DNA from: Parabacteroides goldsteinii DSM 19448 = WAL 12034
GTDB taxonomy: Bacteria > Bacteroidota > Bacteroidia > Bacteroidales > Tannerellaceae
Direction of reading: 5' to 3'
Length of the DNA stretch: 64,000 bases
NCBI RefSeq assembly: GCF_000969835.1
Contig: NZ_KQ033914.1
Span: 325,601 to 389,600 of the forward strand
Of the stretch, positions 26,118-34,457 are shown piece by piece (position 1 is the first letter of the stretch; each line of letters starts with the position of its first letter). The notes under the pieces are model-generated. The model was not told the origin of the DNA. It saw only the letters and a program-made list of their open reading frames with translations, and made no database searches. Position numbers and translations under genes: made by a program.

Positions 26118-27338
26118 ATGGAAAAGAAAAACAAACAAAGCTTATTTGCTGCCCCCAATGGAAAATCATATCTCGTTCCATTCATACTTATCACCAGCCT
26201 GTTCCTGTTGTGGGGATTTGCGCATGGTTTACTGGACGTACTGAACAAACATTTCCAGGGCGCTTTCACGATGACGAAGGCAGAGAGCGGCCTGGTGCAG
26301 TTTTCCACTTATATCGCTTATTTCCTGATGGCGTTGCCTGCCGGAATGTTTATGAAACGTTACGGTTATAAGAAAGGTATTATTCTGGGATTGTTACTTT
26401 TTGCTGCCGGGGCTTTCGCTTTTATCCCTGCTGCCTTTTTACATTCTGCGACTCCTTTTCTGGTCGCTTTATTTATCATTGCCTGCGGGTTGTGTATTCT
26501 TGAGACGGCAGCCAATCCTTATTCGACTATTCTGGGACCGACGGAGTCGGGTGCGCAGCGTCTGAATTTGTCGCAATCGTTTAACGGGTTGGGCTGGATA
26601 CTTGGTCCGCTGGTTGGTGGGGCTTTAATCTTCGGAGGTGCGCAGGATGACCCGTTTACCCTGACGAAACCTTATATTCTTGTGGGCGGTATCGTTTTAT
26701 TGGTAGCTATCCTTTTCTTTTTCACTCGTTTGCCGGAGATAAAGGTAGAGGAACAGGAGGAAAATAGACTTGATACAAAACTCCCCGCCACTTCGATGTG
26801 GAGGCATGGGCAGTTTGTACGGGCGGTGATTGCCCAGTTCTGTTATTGTGCGGCGCAAACCGGTATCTTTAGTTTCTTTATTAATTATGTCACGGAACTC
26901 GACCCGCAGATGACGAATATCGAAGCCTCGCGGATACTTGCGTTTGGCGGGATGGCTTTATTCATGATTGGCCGCCTTTCCGGAAGTTTTACGATGAAAT
27001 GGATGGCTCCGGGAAAATTGCTGACCTGGTTTGCTTTGGCTGATGCCATCTGCATGGCGTTGGTAATTGTTTCTGCCGGAACGATATCTTTGTATGCGTT
27101 GTATATTTCATTCTTCTTTATGTCCATCATGTTTCCGACAATCTTTGCGTTAGGTCTGGAAGGGATGGGCGCTTATACCAAAAAGGCATCTTCCTATATC
27201 GTGATGGGAGTGGCTGGTGGCGCTTTCAGTCCGATGCTGATGGGATATATCGGGGAAAACAATATGGCAATCGGATTCTTTGTGCCGTTGATTGCATTTC
27301 TGTATATTCTGTATTTTGCAATAAGATGTAAGAAGTAG
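26118..27338 (+). CDS. FHS-family (FucP-like) sugar:proton symporter
   Basis: This 406-residue major facilitator protein has 12 predicted helices. The start region SLFLLWGFAHGLLDVLNKHFQ and the segment CGLCILETAANPYSTILGP are typical of the fucose-galactose-glucose:H+ symporters. The sugar cannot be decided from sequence, and it is not next to a catabolic operon, although a FucO-like dehydrogenase is at 59226-60386. Confidence 0.85.
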   Translation: MEKKNKQSLFAAPNGKSYLVPFILITSLFLLWGFAHGLLDVLNKHFQGAFTMTKAESGLVQFSTYIAYFLMALPAGMFMKRYGYKKGIILGLLLFAAGAFAFIPAAFLHSATPFLVALFIIACGLCILETAANPYSTILGPTESGAQRLNLSQSFNGLGWILGPLVGGALIFGGAQDDPFTLTKPYILVGGIVLLVAILFFFTRLPEIKVEEQEENRLDTKLPATSMWRHGQFVRAVIAQFCYCAAQTGIFSFFINYVTELDPQMTNIEASRILAFGGMALFMIGRLSGSFTMKWMAPGKLLTWFALADAICMALVIVSAGTISLYALYISFFFMSIMFPTIFALGLEGMGAYTKKASSYIVMGVAGGAFSPMLMGYIGENNMAIGFFVPLIAFLYILYFAIRCKK

Positions 27339-27352
27339 AATTATCTTTAATT

Positions 27353-27879
27353 CTACTATCATACTATCACTGGTTGATATAAATATCTGATTATAAGCAT
27401 TCTAATCTATGATAGTAGGTGCTTTTAACTATCATTTATCTATCATGCAACCATCATTTTAACTCTATTTTAACTAAGCAGCCATCTTTTTGACCTTAAA
27501 AAGATGACTGCCCGGTTACATGCTGTCTCTCATAATTCGTTAGTCTACTACTTTTTTATCCCAAAACAATGACTTAATTTCACCCGAATACAGACTTTTT
27601 GTTGCCGGGATGCCCATCTTACCCTGTTTTACACCCCCATCTTGACGATGCGAACACCCGGGTGTCGAAGGTGTCAAGACCCGGGTGTCAAGCAATATAT
27701 GTTACTATGTTGTTGATTTTTAGCTATATATTTATCCAAAAGAAGACGTTTCCTATCTTACTTTTTAAGCGGGTATGATAGTTGCATGATAGATATATGA
27801 TAGTTAAAAGCACTTACTGTCATAAGATAGGGTGTTGATAATTATGTATTTATATCAAATAATGATAGTATGATAGTAG
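27353..27879. repeat. 527-bp element bounded by 103-bp inverted repeats
   Basis: Arms 27353-27455 and 27777-27879 are exactly 103 bp each and agree at 86 positions when one is reversed (17 mismatches counted by eye). Both contain many copies of the words ACTATCAT/ATGATAGT. The 321-bp core holds a hairpin near 27481-27515 (AGCAGCCATCTTTTT / AAAAAGATGACTGC) and a pair of CACCCGGGTGTC/GACCCGGGTGTC palindromes (27645-27692). No ORF of useful length exists inside. The region 27880-28033 after it is AT-rich with nothing recognisable. Confidence 0.8.
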
Positions 27880-28033
27880 ATGATAAATATTTAATGATAA
27901 ATAATATTAGGGGGGAGTCTTTTTTATATTTTATTATCACTGCCTCATACAATAATTTATTGATTATCACTCACGCAATATGAAACAAAGGCTGGCGTTT
28001 AATGGATAGAAGTATTTAAAATGTGAGAATGAT

Positions 28034-28588
28034 ATGAGAAATCGAATGTTTGTGTTTTATCTATTATTGATGTTGACCTTGATGTCGTGTTCTAAGACTG
28101 AGATTGGTTTTAACGGTCAGGTTTATTTGTATTTGTCGGAGCCGGAAGTGAACCGGTATCCTGTAGAGAAAGGGGACAGTATCGTAGTGAAGGGATTTAA
28201 TAGCTGAACTATCGGGGATGAACATAAAGGTATGCTGCCTGATAGTGTTGTGAAGGATTCGGGATACGATAAATCTTATGTTTATTATATCTGCGCGGTT
28301 ACTGCTGAATTTAAGATGAATGAGGAGGATTTTATTATTATGTATGCTGATCAAAATACTAAATTGGGATATTCTTTTCCGGATATGGGTTATATTGGGG
28401 TTTCCAATACTGTAAAAGATTATGACAGTCTTGATGATTCATTTGTCATGAACACTTATCTAATCTATATTTCCCAGGAAAAGGATGGTAAAAAGATGGA
28501 TATCTGGTATCCGTGTTCCCCTTTCGATTTGGAGTGGCATTGTTTTTCCTTTAAAGATATAGATGTAAAATCAAAAGAGGATAAATAG
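28034..28588 (+). pseudogene. Lipoprotein gene interrupted by an in-frame TGA
   Basis: The frame starts at 28034 with a lipoprotein signal (MRNRMFVFYLLLMLTLMSC) and is stopped by TGA at 28205-28207 (codon 58). It then continues open in the same frame to 28588. The parts before and after the stop align without a gap to the intact paralogue at 28638-29159 (shared YLSEPE, VKGF, DKSY, DIWYPCSPFDLEW). The stop aligns with a cysteine codon of the paralogue, so a single base change TGT or TGC to TGA explains it. The function of the family is unknown. Confidence 0.8.
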
Positions 28589-28637
28589 TTTGTTTTACGA
28601 ATGAAAAGACTGGTATTTAATATTAAATTAAGGAATT

Positions 28638-29159
28638 ATGAAGAATCTGTCATTTATTTATAGTCTGTTAGTTGTCTTTGCTTTACTCTCTTGTTCAAAG
28701 ACAAAGTTCCAGTATGATAAAAAAATCTATTTATCGGAACCGGAGATAACCTGGTTTACATTTGATGATTATGACAGTGTGGCTGTCAAAGGATTTACGC
28801 GTTGTGAAGCTCTTGACGTGTGCAAAGGTGCACTTCCAGGAAATGTAGCAAAGGAATCAGGGTTTGATAAATCTTATTTGTATTATATATATGAAGCATC
28901 GGTAGAAGTGAAGGATAACGAAGAAAGTTTGGCTTCTTTCAGGGAATATACGAATTTGGGATATTCGACCAGAGAGTTTGAAAACAAAGGGATTGGTCAA
29001 GTAAGCGTATTGAAAGAAAATGGAGATAAATACCTAAAAACATCTACCTGTCTCATCCATATTTTTCAGGAAGTAGGGGGAGAGAAACAAGATATCTGGT
29101 ACCCATGTTCTCCCTTTGATTTGGAGTGGAGCTTTTTTTCGATTAAAAATCCACTATAG
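28638..29159 (+). CDS. Small lipoprotein, paralogue of the preceding broken gene
   Basis: This 173-residue protein has a lipoprotein signal (lipobox LLSC, Cys19). I recognise no domain. It shares the C-terminal DIWYPCSPFDLEW motif and several internal blocks with the product of 28034-28588, so the pair arose by tandem duplication; the gap is 49 bp. It is probably an envelope protein of unknown role. Confidence 0.7.
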   Translation: MKNLSFIYSLLVVFALLSCSKTKFQYDKKIYLSEPEITWFTFDDYDSVAVKGFTRCEALDVCKGALPGNVAKESGFDKSYLYYIYEASVEVKDNEESLASFREYTNLGYSTREFENKGIGQVSVLKENGDKYLKTSTCLIHIFQEVGGEKQDIWYPCSPFDLEWSFFSIKNPL

Positions 29160-29167
29160 GTCAATAG

Positions 29168-29316
29168 AATAGCAGGACTGCTGCAAAAGTCCGTTTTGTC
29201 ATGGCGGACTTGATCCGCCAACTTATACTAAATGGTGCATATCAACGTAGTATACGATCCCGGGTTAAGCCCGGGATGACAGACAGGATAGCGACTTTTG
29301 ACACATTCCCGCTATT
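29168..29316. repeat. Short intergenic element with inverted ends
   Basis: The ends AATAGC...CAAAAGTC (29168-29191) and GACTTTTG...GCTATT (29293-29316) are imperfect inverted repeats. Between them are two tight palindromes: GGCGGACTTGATCCGCC (29203-29219) and CCCGGGTTAAGCCCGGG (about 29260-29276). It is a small MITE- or REP-like unit with no coding capacity. Confidence 0.6.
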
Positions 29317-29321
29317 ATAGG

Positions 29322-30155
29322 TTATTGTAACATCTGATATAATTTATCCAGCTTCGGTGCCATAATAATCTCTGTCCGGCGGTTCTTGCTGCGGCCTTCA
29401 GCCGATTCGTTGTCTGCTACCGGCATATATTCTCCACGTCCGGAAGGCTGTATCTGTAACGGATTCACGCCGTAATCTTTTGTCAGGATGCGGACAACCG
29501 AAGTTGCACGGATTACACTCAGATCCCAGTTGTCTTTGAACTGTGCCGTGTTAATCGGTTTGCTGTCGGTATGGCCTTCGATATATACATCTATATCCGA
29601 CTGCTTGTTGAGGACTTCCGCCAGTTTAGCCAATGCCTCTTTTCCACGTTTATCCACCCGGGCGCTTCCTGATTCGAACAATAACTTATCCGACATGGCG
29701 ACATATACTTTGCCGTCTTTCTCCGTAACAGTCAGTTCCTCGCTGCTGAAACCTAATAAGGCATCCTTTACGCTGCTTAGCAGCTTTTGAACTTTTTCGT
29801 TCTGGGCATTAATCATGTCCTGCAATTCGTTAATTGTCCGTTCCCGCTCGTTCAATTCTTCCATCTTCTGGCTGAGGAGGGAGTTTAACTTTTCCTGTTG
29901 TGTCATGTTCGAATTCAGCATCGTCTGATAGTTGCGGATGTTGCTGCCCATCTTTGCCGTGTCTCGCTGGAGGGCGGCGAGGCGCTCGTTCAGTTTGTCA
30001 CCGGCATCTTTGCAATCGACCAGTTGTTCTTGTAAAGCATTGCCGCGGCCGATGGCTTCGAGCCGCCCATTTTCGGCTTCCAGGTATTTTTTCTTCGTTA
30101 CACACGAGGTGCAGATCAGCAGTGCGGAGACTGCCATGAATAAAACTTTTCTCAT
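29322..30155 (-). CDS. OmpA-family lipoprotein with coiled coil
   Basis: This 277-residue protein has a lipoprotein signal with lipobox CTSC (Cys18). A coiled coil of about 100 residues follows (about 25-130), then an OmpA/MotB peptidoglycan-binding domain (VYIEGHTDSKPI, NWDLSVIRATSVVRIL, GRGEYMPVADNESAEGRSKNRRTEI). It should tether the envelope to peptidoglycan. It is divergent from nrfH. Confidence 0.9.
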   Translation of the reverse strand: MRKVLFMAVSALLICTSCVTKKKYLEAENGRLEAIGRGNALQEQLVDCKDAGDKLNERLAALQRDTAKMGSNIRNYQTMLNSNMTQQEKLNSLLSQKMEELNERERTINELQDMINAQNEKVQKLLSSVKDALLGFSSEELTVTEKDGKVYVAMSDKLLFESGSARVDKRGKEALAKLAEVLNKQSDIDVYIEGHTDSKPINTAQFKDNWDLSVIRATSVVRILTKDYGVNPLQIQPSGRGEYMPVADNESAEGRSKNRRTEIIMAPKLDKLYQMLQ

Positions 30156-30177
30156 TTGTTGGATAATTTTCGCGCAA

Positions 30178-30222
30178 TGTAATATTTATTACACTTTACC
30201 TGTACTCGATTTAAGATATTTG
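30178..30222 (+). promoter_or_regulatory. Predicted Crp/Fnr-type site and -7 box of nrfHA
   Basis: A palindrome TGTAAT-N4-ATTACA (30178-30193, i.e. TGTA-N8-TACA) lies 33 bp (centre to centre) upstream of GATATTTG (30215-30222), which matches TAnnTTTG at all but one position. With a start site near 30226 the palindrome is at about -40, the class II activator position. No -33 box is visible. The hcp promoter at 55096-55141 has the same layout. Confidence 0.6.
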
Positions 30223-30250
30223 TCAAGAATTAAACTTTAATTAAGGCTGT

Positions 30251-30838
30251 ATGAAGATAAAAGAGATAATAAACGCGATTCTTCCTTCCAGACGATGGAA
30301 ATTATTTGCCATTGTCGCGAGCGGAGCGATTTGTGGTTTAGGCTTTTATACATTTTATGTATCGAGGGCCTGGAGTTACTTGTCTGATGAGCCGTCGACC
30401 TGTGTGAACTGTCATATCATGGGGCCTTATTATGCTACCTGGAGTCACAGTTCGCATAGCCGGAACGCTACTTGTAACGATTGCCATGTGCCGCACGAAA
30501 ACGCCGCAAAGAAATGGTTTTTCAAAGGAATGGACGGTATGCGACATGCCGCTGTCTTTATGATGCGTGGCGAACCGCAGGTAATACAGGCTATCGACGA
30601 AAGCGCTGAAGTAATCATGAACAACTGTGTCCGTTGCCACACGCAACTGAATACCGAATTTGTAAACACCGGACGTATCGACCACAATATGGCGATGGCG
30701 GGTGAAGGAAAAGCCTGTTGGGACTGTCACCGCGATGTTCCGCACGGAGGTTCCAACAGCCTCTCGTCCACTCCTTCGGCCATTGTGCCTTATCCGAAAA
30801 CCAATACGCCGCAATGGCTGAAAGATATGCTTAAATAA
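30251..30838 (+). CDS. nrfH: Cytochrome c nitrite reductase small subunit NrfH
   Basis: This 195-residue membrane-anchored tetrahaem cytochrome has one N-terminal helix (about 17-37) and four CxxCH motifs at 51-55, 75-79, 126-130 and 156-160. NrfH takes electrons from menaquinol and hands them to NrfA in the periplasm. It lies 25 bp before nrfA, and the haem-insertion genes follow, giving a complete nitrite ammonification operon. Confidence 0.96.
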   Translation: MKIKEIINAILPSRRWKLFAIVASGAICGLGFYTFYVSRAWSYLSDEPSTCVNCHIMGPYYATWSHSSHSRNATCNDCHVPHENAAKKWFFKGMDGMRHAAVFMMRGEPQVIQAIDESAEVIMNNCVRCHTQLNTEFVNTGRIDHNMAMAGEGKACWDCHRDVPHGGSNSLSSTPSAIVPYPKTNTPQWLKDMLK

Positions 30839-30863
30839 AACGAATAAATAAAAATCAACGAAT

Positions 30864-32348
30864 ATGGAAAAGAAACTTAAATCATGGCAAGGCTGGTTGT
30901 TGTTCGGCGGAACAATGGCCGTTGTTTTCGTATTGGGCGTACTCGCTGCCTCGATCAATGAACGGAGGGCCGAGATTGCCAGTGTGATGAATAACAAGAA
31001 AGTCGAGATTACCGGCATTGAGTCGGTAAACGAAAAGTTTGCCCCGAACTATCCGCGGGAATATGAAACCTGGATGCAGACGATGGATACCAGTTTTCAA
31101 AGCAAGTATAACGGAAACCAGATGGTCGATGTGCTGGCAGCCCGTCCCGAAATGGTTATTCTTTGGGCCGGATATGCTTTTTCTAAAGATTATTCAACTC
31201 CACGCGGTCATATGCATGCGATTGACGATATGCGTCATACCCTGCGTGTCGGCGCTCCGATGACGCCCGATGAAGGTCCGCAGCCGGCAACTTGCTGGAC
31301 TTGTAAGAGTCCGGACGTTCCCCGTATGATGCAGGCGATAGGAGTAGATAATTTCTATAAGAGCAAATGGGCGGCAATGGGAACGGAGATTGTGAATCCT
31401 ATCGGTTGTGCCGATTGCCATGAACCGGAGAATATGAATCTGCATATCAGTCGTCCGGCCTTGATTGAAGCATTCCAGCGCCAGGGACGCGACATCACCA
31501 AGGCGACCCAGCAGGAAATGCGTTCACTGGTTTGTGCGCAGTGCCATGTGGAATATTATTTCAAGGGTGACGGCAAGTATCTGACTTTCCCCTGGGATAA
31601 AGGCTTTACTGTTGAAGACATGGAGGCTTATTATGACGAAGAAGGTTTCGCAGACTATACCCATAAACTGAGCCGTACACCGATTCTGAAAGCGCAGCAT
31701 CCGGATTATGAATTGTCGATGATGGGTATCCATGCACAGCGTGGCGTATCCTGTGCCGACTGCCATATGCCTTATAAAAGCGAAGGCGGCGTGAAATACA
31801 GTGACCACCATATCATGAGCCCGCTGGCTATGATTGACCGTACCTGCCAGGTTTGCCATCGTGAAAGCGAAGAAACTTTGCGTAATAATGTTTACGAACG
31901 TCAGAACAAGGCAAACGAAATGCGTAACCGCCTGGAAGCCGAACTGGCAAAAGCACATATCGAAGCAAAGTTTGCCTGGGATAAAGGCGCAACGGAAGAC
32001 CAGATGGCTCCGGTATTGAAACTGCTCCGTCAGGCACAATGGCGTTGGGATTTCGGTGTTGCTTCCCACGGTGGAGCATTCCATGCACCGCAGGAGATAC
32101 AGCGTATCCTGGGTAACGGCCTCGACAGGACCATGCAGGCACGTCTGGCTGTATCCAAAGTATTAGCTAAATTGGGTTATACCGATGATGTCCCGATGCC
32201 GGATATCTCGACAAAAGAAAAAGCACAGCAATATATCGGTCTGGATATGGCTGTCGAACGTCAGGCAAAGGAGAAATTCCTGAACACTGTCGTTCCGGAA
32301 TGGATTAAGGAAGCGAAAGCAAACAAACGTTTGGCTGAAAAGATTTGA
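30864..32348 (+). CDS. nrfA: Ammonia-forming cytochrome c nitrite reductase NrfA
   Basis: This 494-residue pentahaem protein has the active-site haem motif CWTCK at 144-148 with a lysine in place of histidine, and four CxxCH motifs at 182-186, 224-228, 297-301 and 328-332. It reduces nitrite to ammonium with six electrons and also acts on NO and hydroxylamine. It has an N-terminal signal/anchor helix (about 9-29). Its length is normal. The ResB gene begins right after the stop. Confidence 0.97.
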   Translation: MEKKLKSWQGWLLFGGTMAVVFVLGVLAASINERRAEIASVMNNKKVEITGIESVNEKFAPNYPREYETWMQTMDTSFQSKYNGNQMVDVLAARPEMVILWAGYAFSKDYSTPRGHMHAIDDMRHTLRVGAPMTPDEGPQPATCWTCKSPDVPRMMQAIGVDNFYKSKWAAMGTEIVNPIGCADCHEPENMNLHISRPALIEAFQRQGRDITKATQQEMRSLVCAQCHVEYYFKGDGKYLTFPWDKGFTVEDMEAYYDEEGFADYTHKLSRTPILKAQHPDYELSMMGIHAQRGVSCADCHMPYKSEGGVKYSDHHIMSPLAMIDRTCQVCHRESEETLRNNVYERQNKANEMRNRLEAELAKAHIEAKFAWDKGATEDQMAPVLKLLRQAQWRWDFGVASHGGAFHAPQEIQRILGNGLDRTMQARLAVSKVLAKLGYTDDVPMPDISTKEKAQQYIGLDMAVERQAKEKFLNTVVPEWIKEAKANKRLAEKI

Positions 32349-32350
32349 TT

Positions 32351-33622
32351 ATGTGGAAGCAACCCTGGGGATATGCAGAAGGATGGGCGATAAGTATCGG
32401 CCTGTTCATTACCGGAGTCATTCTGCAAATGACAACCGGGAAGGTGGACGCGACTCTTTTCCGGTATCCCCTGAACGCTATAGCAGGAGGAGTGTTCCTG
32501 TTTTTCTTGATAATGATATATGCCGCGAGCCGTAAAGCTGCTGTCTTGCAGTGGTTTTACAGCCTGACGGCGAGTATTACGTCTTTGACGGCCTGGATGG
32601 TTTCGGTTATCATCATGGGACTGACCCGACAAGTGGCTCCCTCCGCAACGGTTACTCACGGAGGACTACTGTCCGGGTTAGGTTTCATGCAAATGACGGT
32701 CTCGTGGCCTTTTATGCTGCTGTTCCTTTATTTTCTCTCCGTATTGGGGTTGGTGACGATTCGGAAGATAAGCTGTTTTAAATGGAAAGATGTTCCTTTT
32801 ATCCTGAATCATGCCGGATTATTCATTACGTTGCTGGCAGCCATTTTAGGAAATGGTGACTTGCAACGTCTGCGGATGACGGTTCCGCAAGGCGAACCGG
32901 AATGGCGGGCAACCGACGAAGCCGGAGAAATGCAGGAACTGCCTTTAGCCATCGAACTGAAATCATTTACAATCGACGAATATCCTCCGAAGTTGTTGAT
33001 TATCGACAATGCGGACGGTAAAGCGTTGCCCGAAAAGAATCCTGAAAACATCTTGGTCGAATCCACTCCTTTGTCCGGCAACCTGCTGGATTGGGAGATA
33101 GAAGTAACCGACCTGTTGCCGATGGCCGCCTGCGTCCCCGGAAAGGACACGGTCAACTTTGTCGCCTTTCATTCCGAAGGGGCGACAACCGCCTTATACG
33201 TAACTGCCCGCAATAAGGCAAGCGGTGTCGAAAAAAGCGGTTGGGTGAGTTGCGGCAGTTTCATGTTCCCGTACGTATCACTGCAACTGAATGAGGAGGT
33301 GAGCCTGGTCATGCCGGAACGCGAACCGAAACGCTTCGCCTCCGAGGTCTTGGTGTATACGAAGGAAAAGGAGCAGGCCGAAGCATTGATTGAAGTGAAT
33401 AAGCCTTTCAGTATGTCCGGCTGGAAGATTTACCAGCTAAGTTATGACGAAACAAAAGGGAAATGGAGCCGCCTGAGCATCTTCGAGTTGGTGAAAGACC
33501 CGTGGCTTCCGTTGGTATATACCGGCATTCTGATGATGTTGCTCGGCTCCGTCTGCCTTTTCATTCTGGCACCCGGGAATAAGCCGGAACAGACGGTGGT
33601 TAATGACATAAAAACTGTATAA
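32351..33622 (+). CDS. ResB-like cytochrome c biogenesis protein
   Basis: I choose the ATG at 32351 (MWKQPWGYAEGW), 2 bp after the nrfA stop; an in-frame TTG overlapping that stop is also possible. The 423-residue protein has four or five membrane helices and a large periplasmic domain, in the manner of ResB/Ccs1. With CcsA it forms the system II haem-export and cytochrome c synthetase complex, here serving NrfHA. It lies 3 bp before the next gene. Confidence 0.85.
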   Translation: MWKQPWGYAEGWAISIGLFITGVILQMTTGKVDATLFRYPLNAIAGGVFLFFLIMIYAASRKAAVLQWFYSLTASITSLTAWMVSVIIMGLTRQVAPSATVTHGGLLSGLGFMQMTVSWPFMLLFLYFLSVLGLVTIRKISCFKWKDVPFILNHAGLFITLLAAILGNGDLQRLRMTVPQGEPEWRATDEAGEMQELPLAIELKSFTIDEYPPKLLIIDNADGKALPEKNPENILVESTPLSGNLLDWEIEVTDLLPMAACVPGKDTVNFVAFHSEGATTALYVTARNKASGVEKSGWVSCGSFMFPYVSLQLNEEVSLVMPEREPKRFASEVLVYTKEKEQAEALIEVNKPFSMSGWKIYQLSYDETKGKWSRLSIFELVKDPWLPLVYTGILMMLLGSVCLFILAPGNKPEQTVVNDIKTV

Positions 33623-33625
33623 CGT

Positions 33626-34420
33626 ATGGAATGGAATCATTTGATATATTTTGCTTTGCCGGCCGTATTCTGCTGGGGCATGGGAGCAATGGCGGCTTAC
33701 CGGCCCGGCAAGTCGTTGCAGGTGGTTTTGTGGACGGTTGCCGGCCTGGCTATCTTTATGGCTTTCATCGTCGGGATGTGGGTGTCGTTGGAACGACCGC
33801 CGTTGCGGACGATGGGGGAGACGCGCCTGTGGTACTCCTTCTTCCTGCCGGTTGCCGGAATCATTACTTATATCCGCTGGCGCTATAAATGGATCTTGTC
33901 TTTCAGTACGGTCATGTCGCTGGTGTTTATTTGTATCAACCTGTTTAAGCCGGAGATACATAATAAGACACTGATGCCTGCCTTGCAAAGTCCCTGGTTT
34001 GCACCGCATGTGATTGTTTATATGTTTGCCTATGCGATGCTGGGAGCGGGGGCCGTGGTGGCCGTCTATCTACTGGTCCGGTCGCGAAAGAGGGCGATTG
34101 AGCCGGGCGTAATGAATCTCTGCGATAACCTGGTCTATGTGGGAACTGCTTTCCTGACTATCGGGATGCTTTTCGGGGCGCTCTGGGCGAAAGAAGCCTG
34201 GGGGCATTACTGGAGCTGGGACCCGAAAGAGACCTGGGCAGCAGCGACCTGGCTGGGCAATCTGCTGTATATACACTTCCGGTTTCAGAAGAACAAACAG
34301 TACAGGTCAGCCCTTGGAATACTGGTGTTCGCTTTTATCTTGCTGCAAGTTTGCTGGTTCGGCGTGAATTATCTGCCTTCGGCACAAGGCAACAGCGTAC
34401 ACGTTTACAATATGGAATAA
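33626..34420 (+). CDS. ccsA: CcsA-like cytochrome c biogenesis protein
   Basis: This 264-residue protein has eight or so helices and the tryptophan-rich haem-binding WWD motif WGHYWSWDPKETWA. It is the CcsA/ResC partner that carries haem across the membrane for attachment to CxxCH. It is placed 3 bp after the ResB gene in the nrf operon. Confidence 0.93.
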   Translation: MEWNHLIYFALPAVFCWGMGAMAAYRPGKSLQVVLWTVAGLAIFMAFIVGMWVSLERPPLRTMGETRLWYSFFLPVAGIITYIRWRYKWILSFSTVMSLVFICINLFKPEIHNKTLMPALQSPWFAPHVIVYMFAYAMLGAGAVVAVYLLVRSRKRAIEPGVMNLCDNLVYVGTAFLTIGMLFGALWAKEAWGHYWSWDPKETWAAATWLGNLLYIHFRFQKNKQYRSALGILVFAFILLQVCWFGVNYLPSAQGNSVHVYNME

Positions 34421-34457
34421 CAAATAAAAAGAAATATCAACTTAAAACATAAACGAT

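Noticed and set aside
28034..28588. Selenoprotein gene with TGA read as selenocysteine
   Set aside because: No insertion hairpin is recognised right after the TGA, no sel genes are in view, and a single-base mutation explains it more simply; kept only as a point to check.
29524..32659. Large ORFs antisense to the OmpA-like, nrfH and nrfA genes
   Set aside because: They lie opposite clearly identified genes with haem motifs and show no features of their own.
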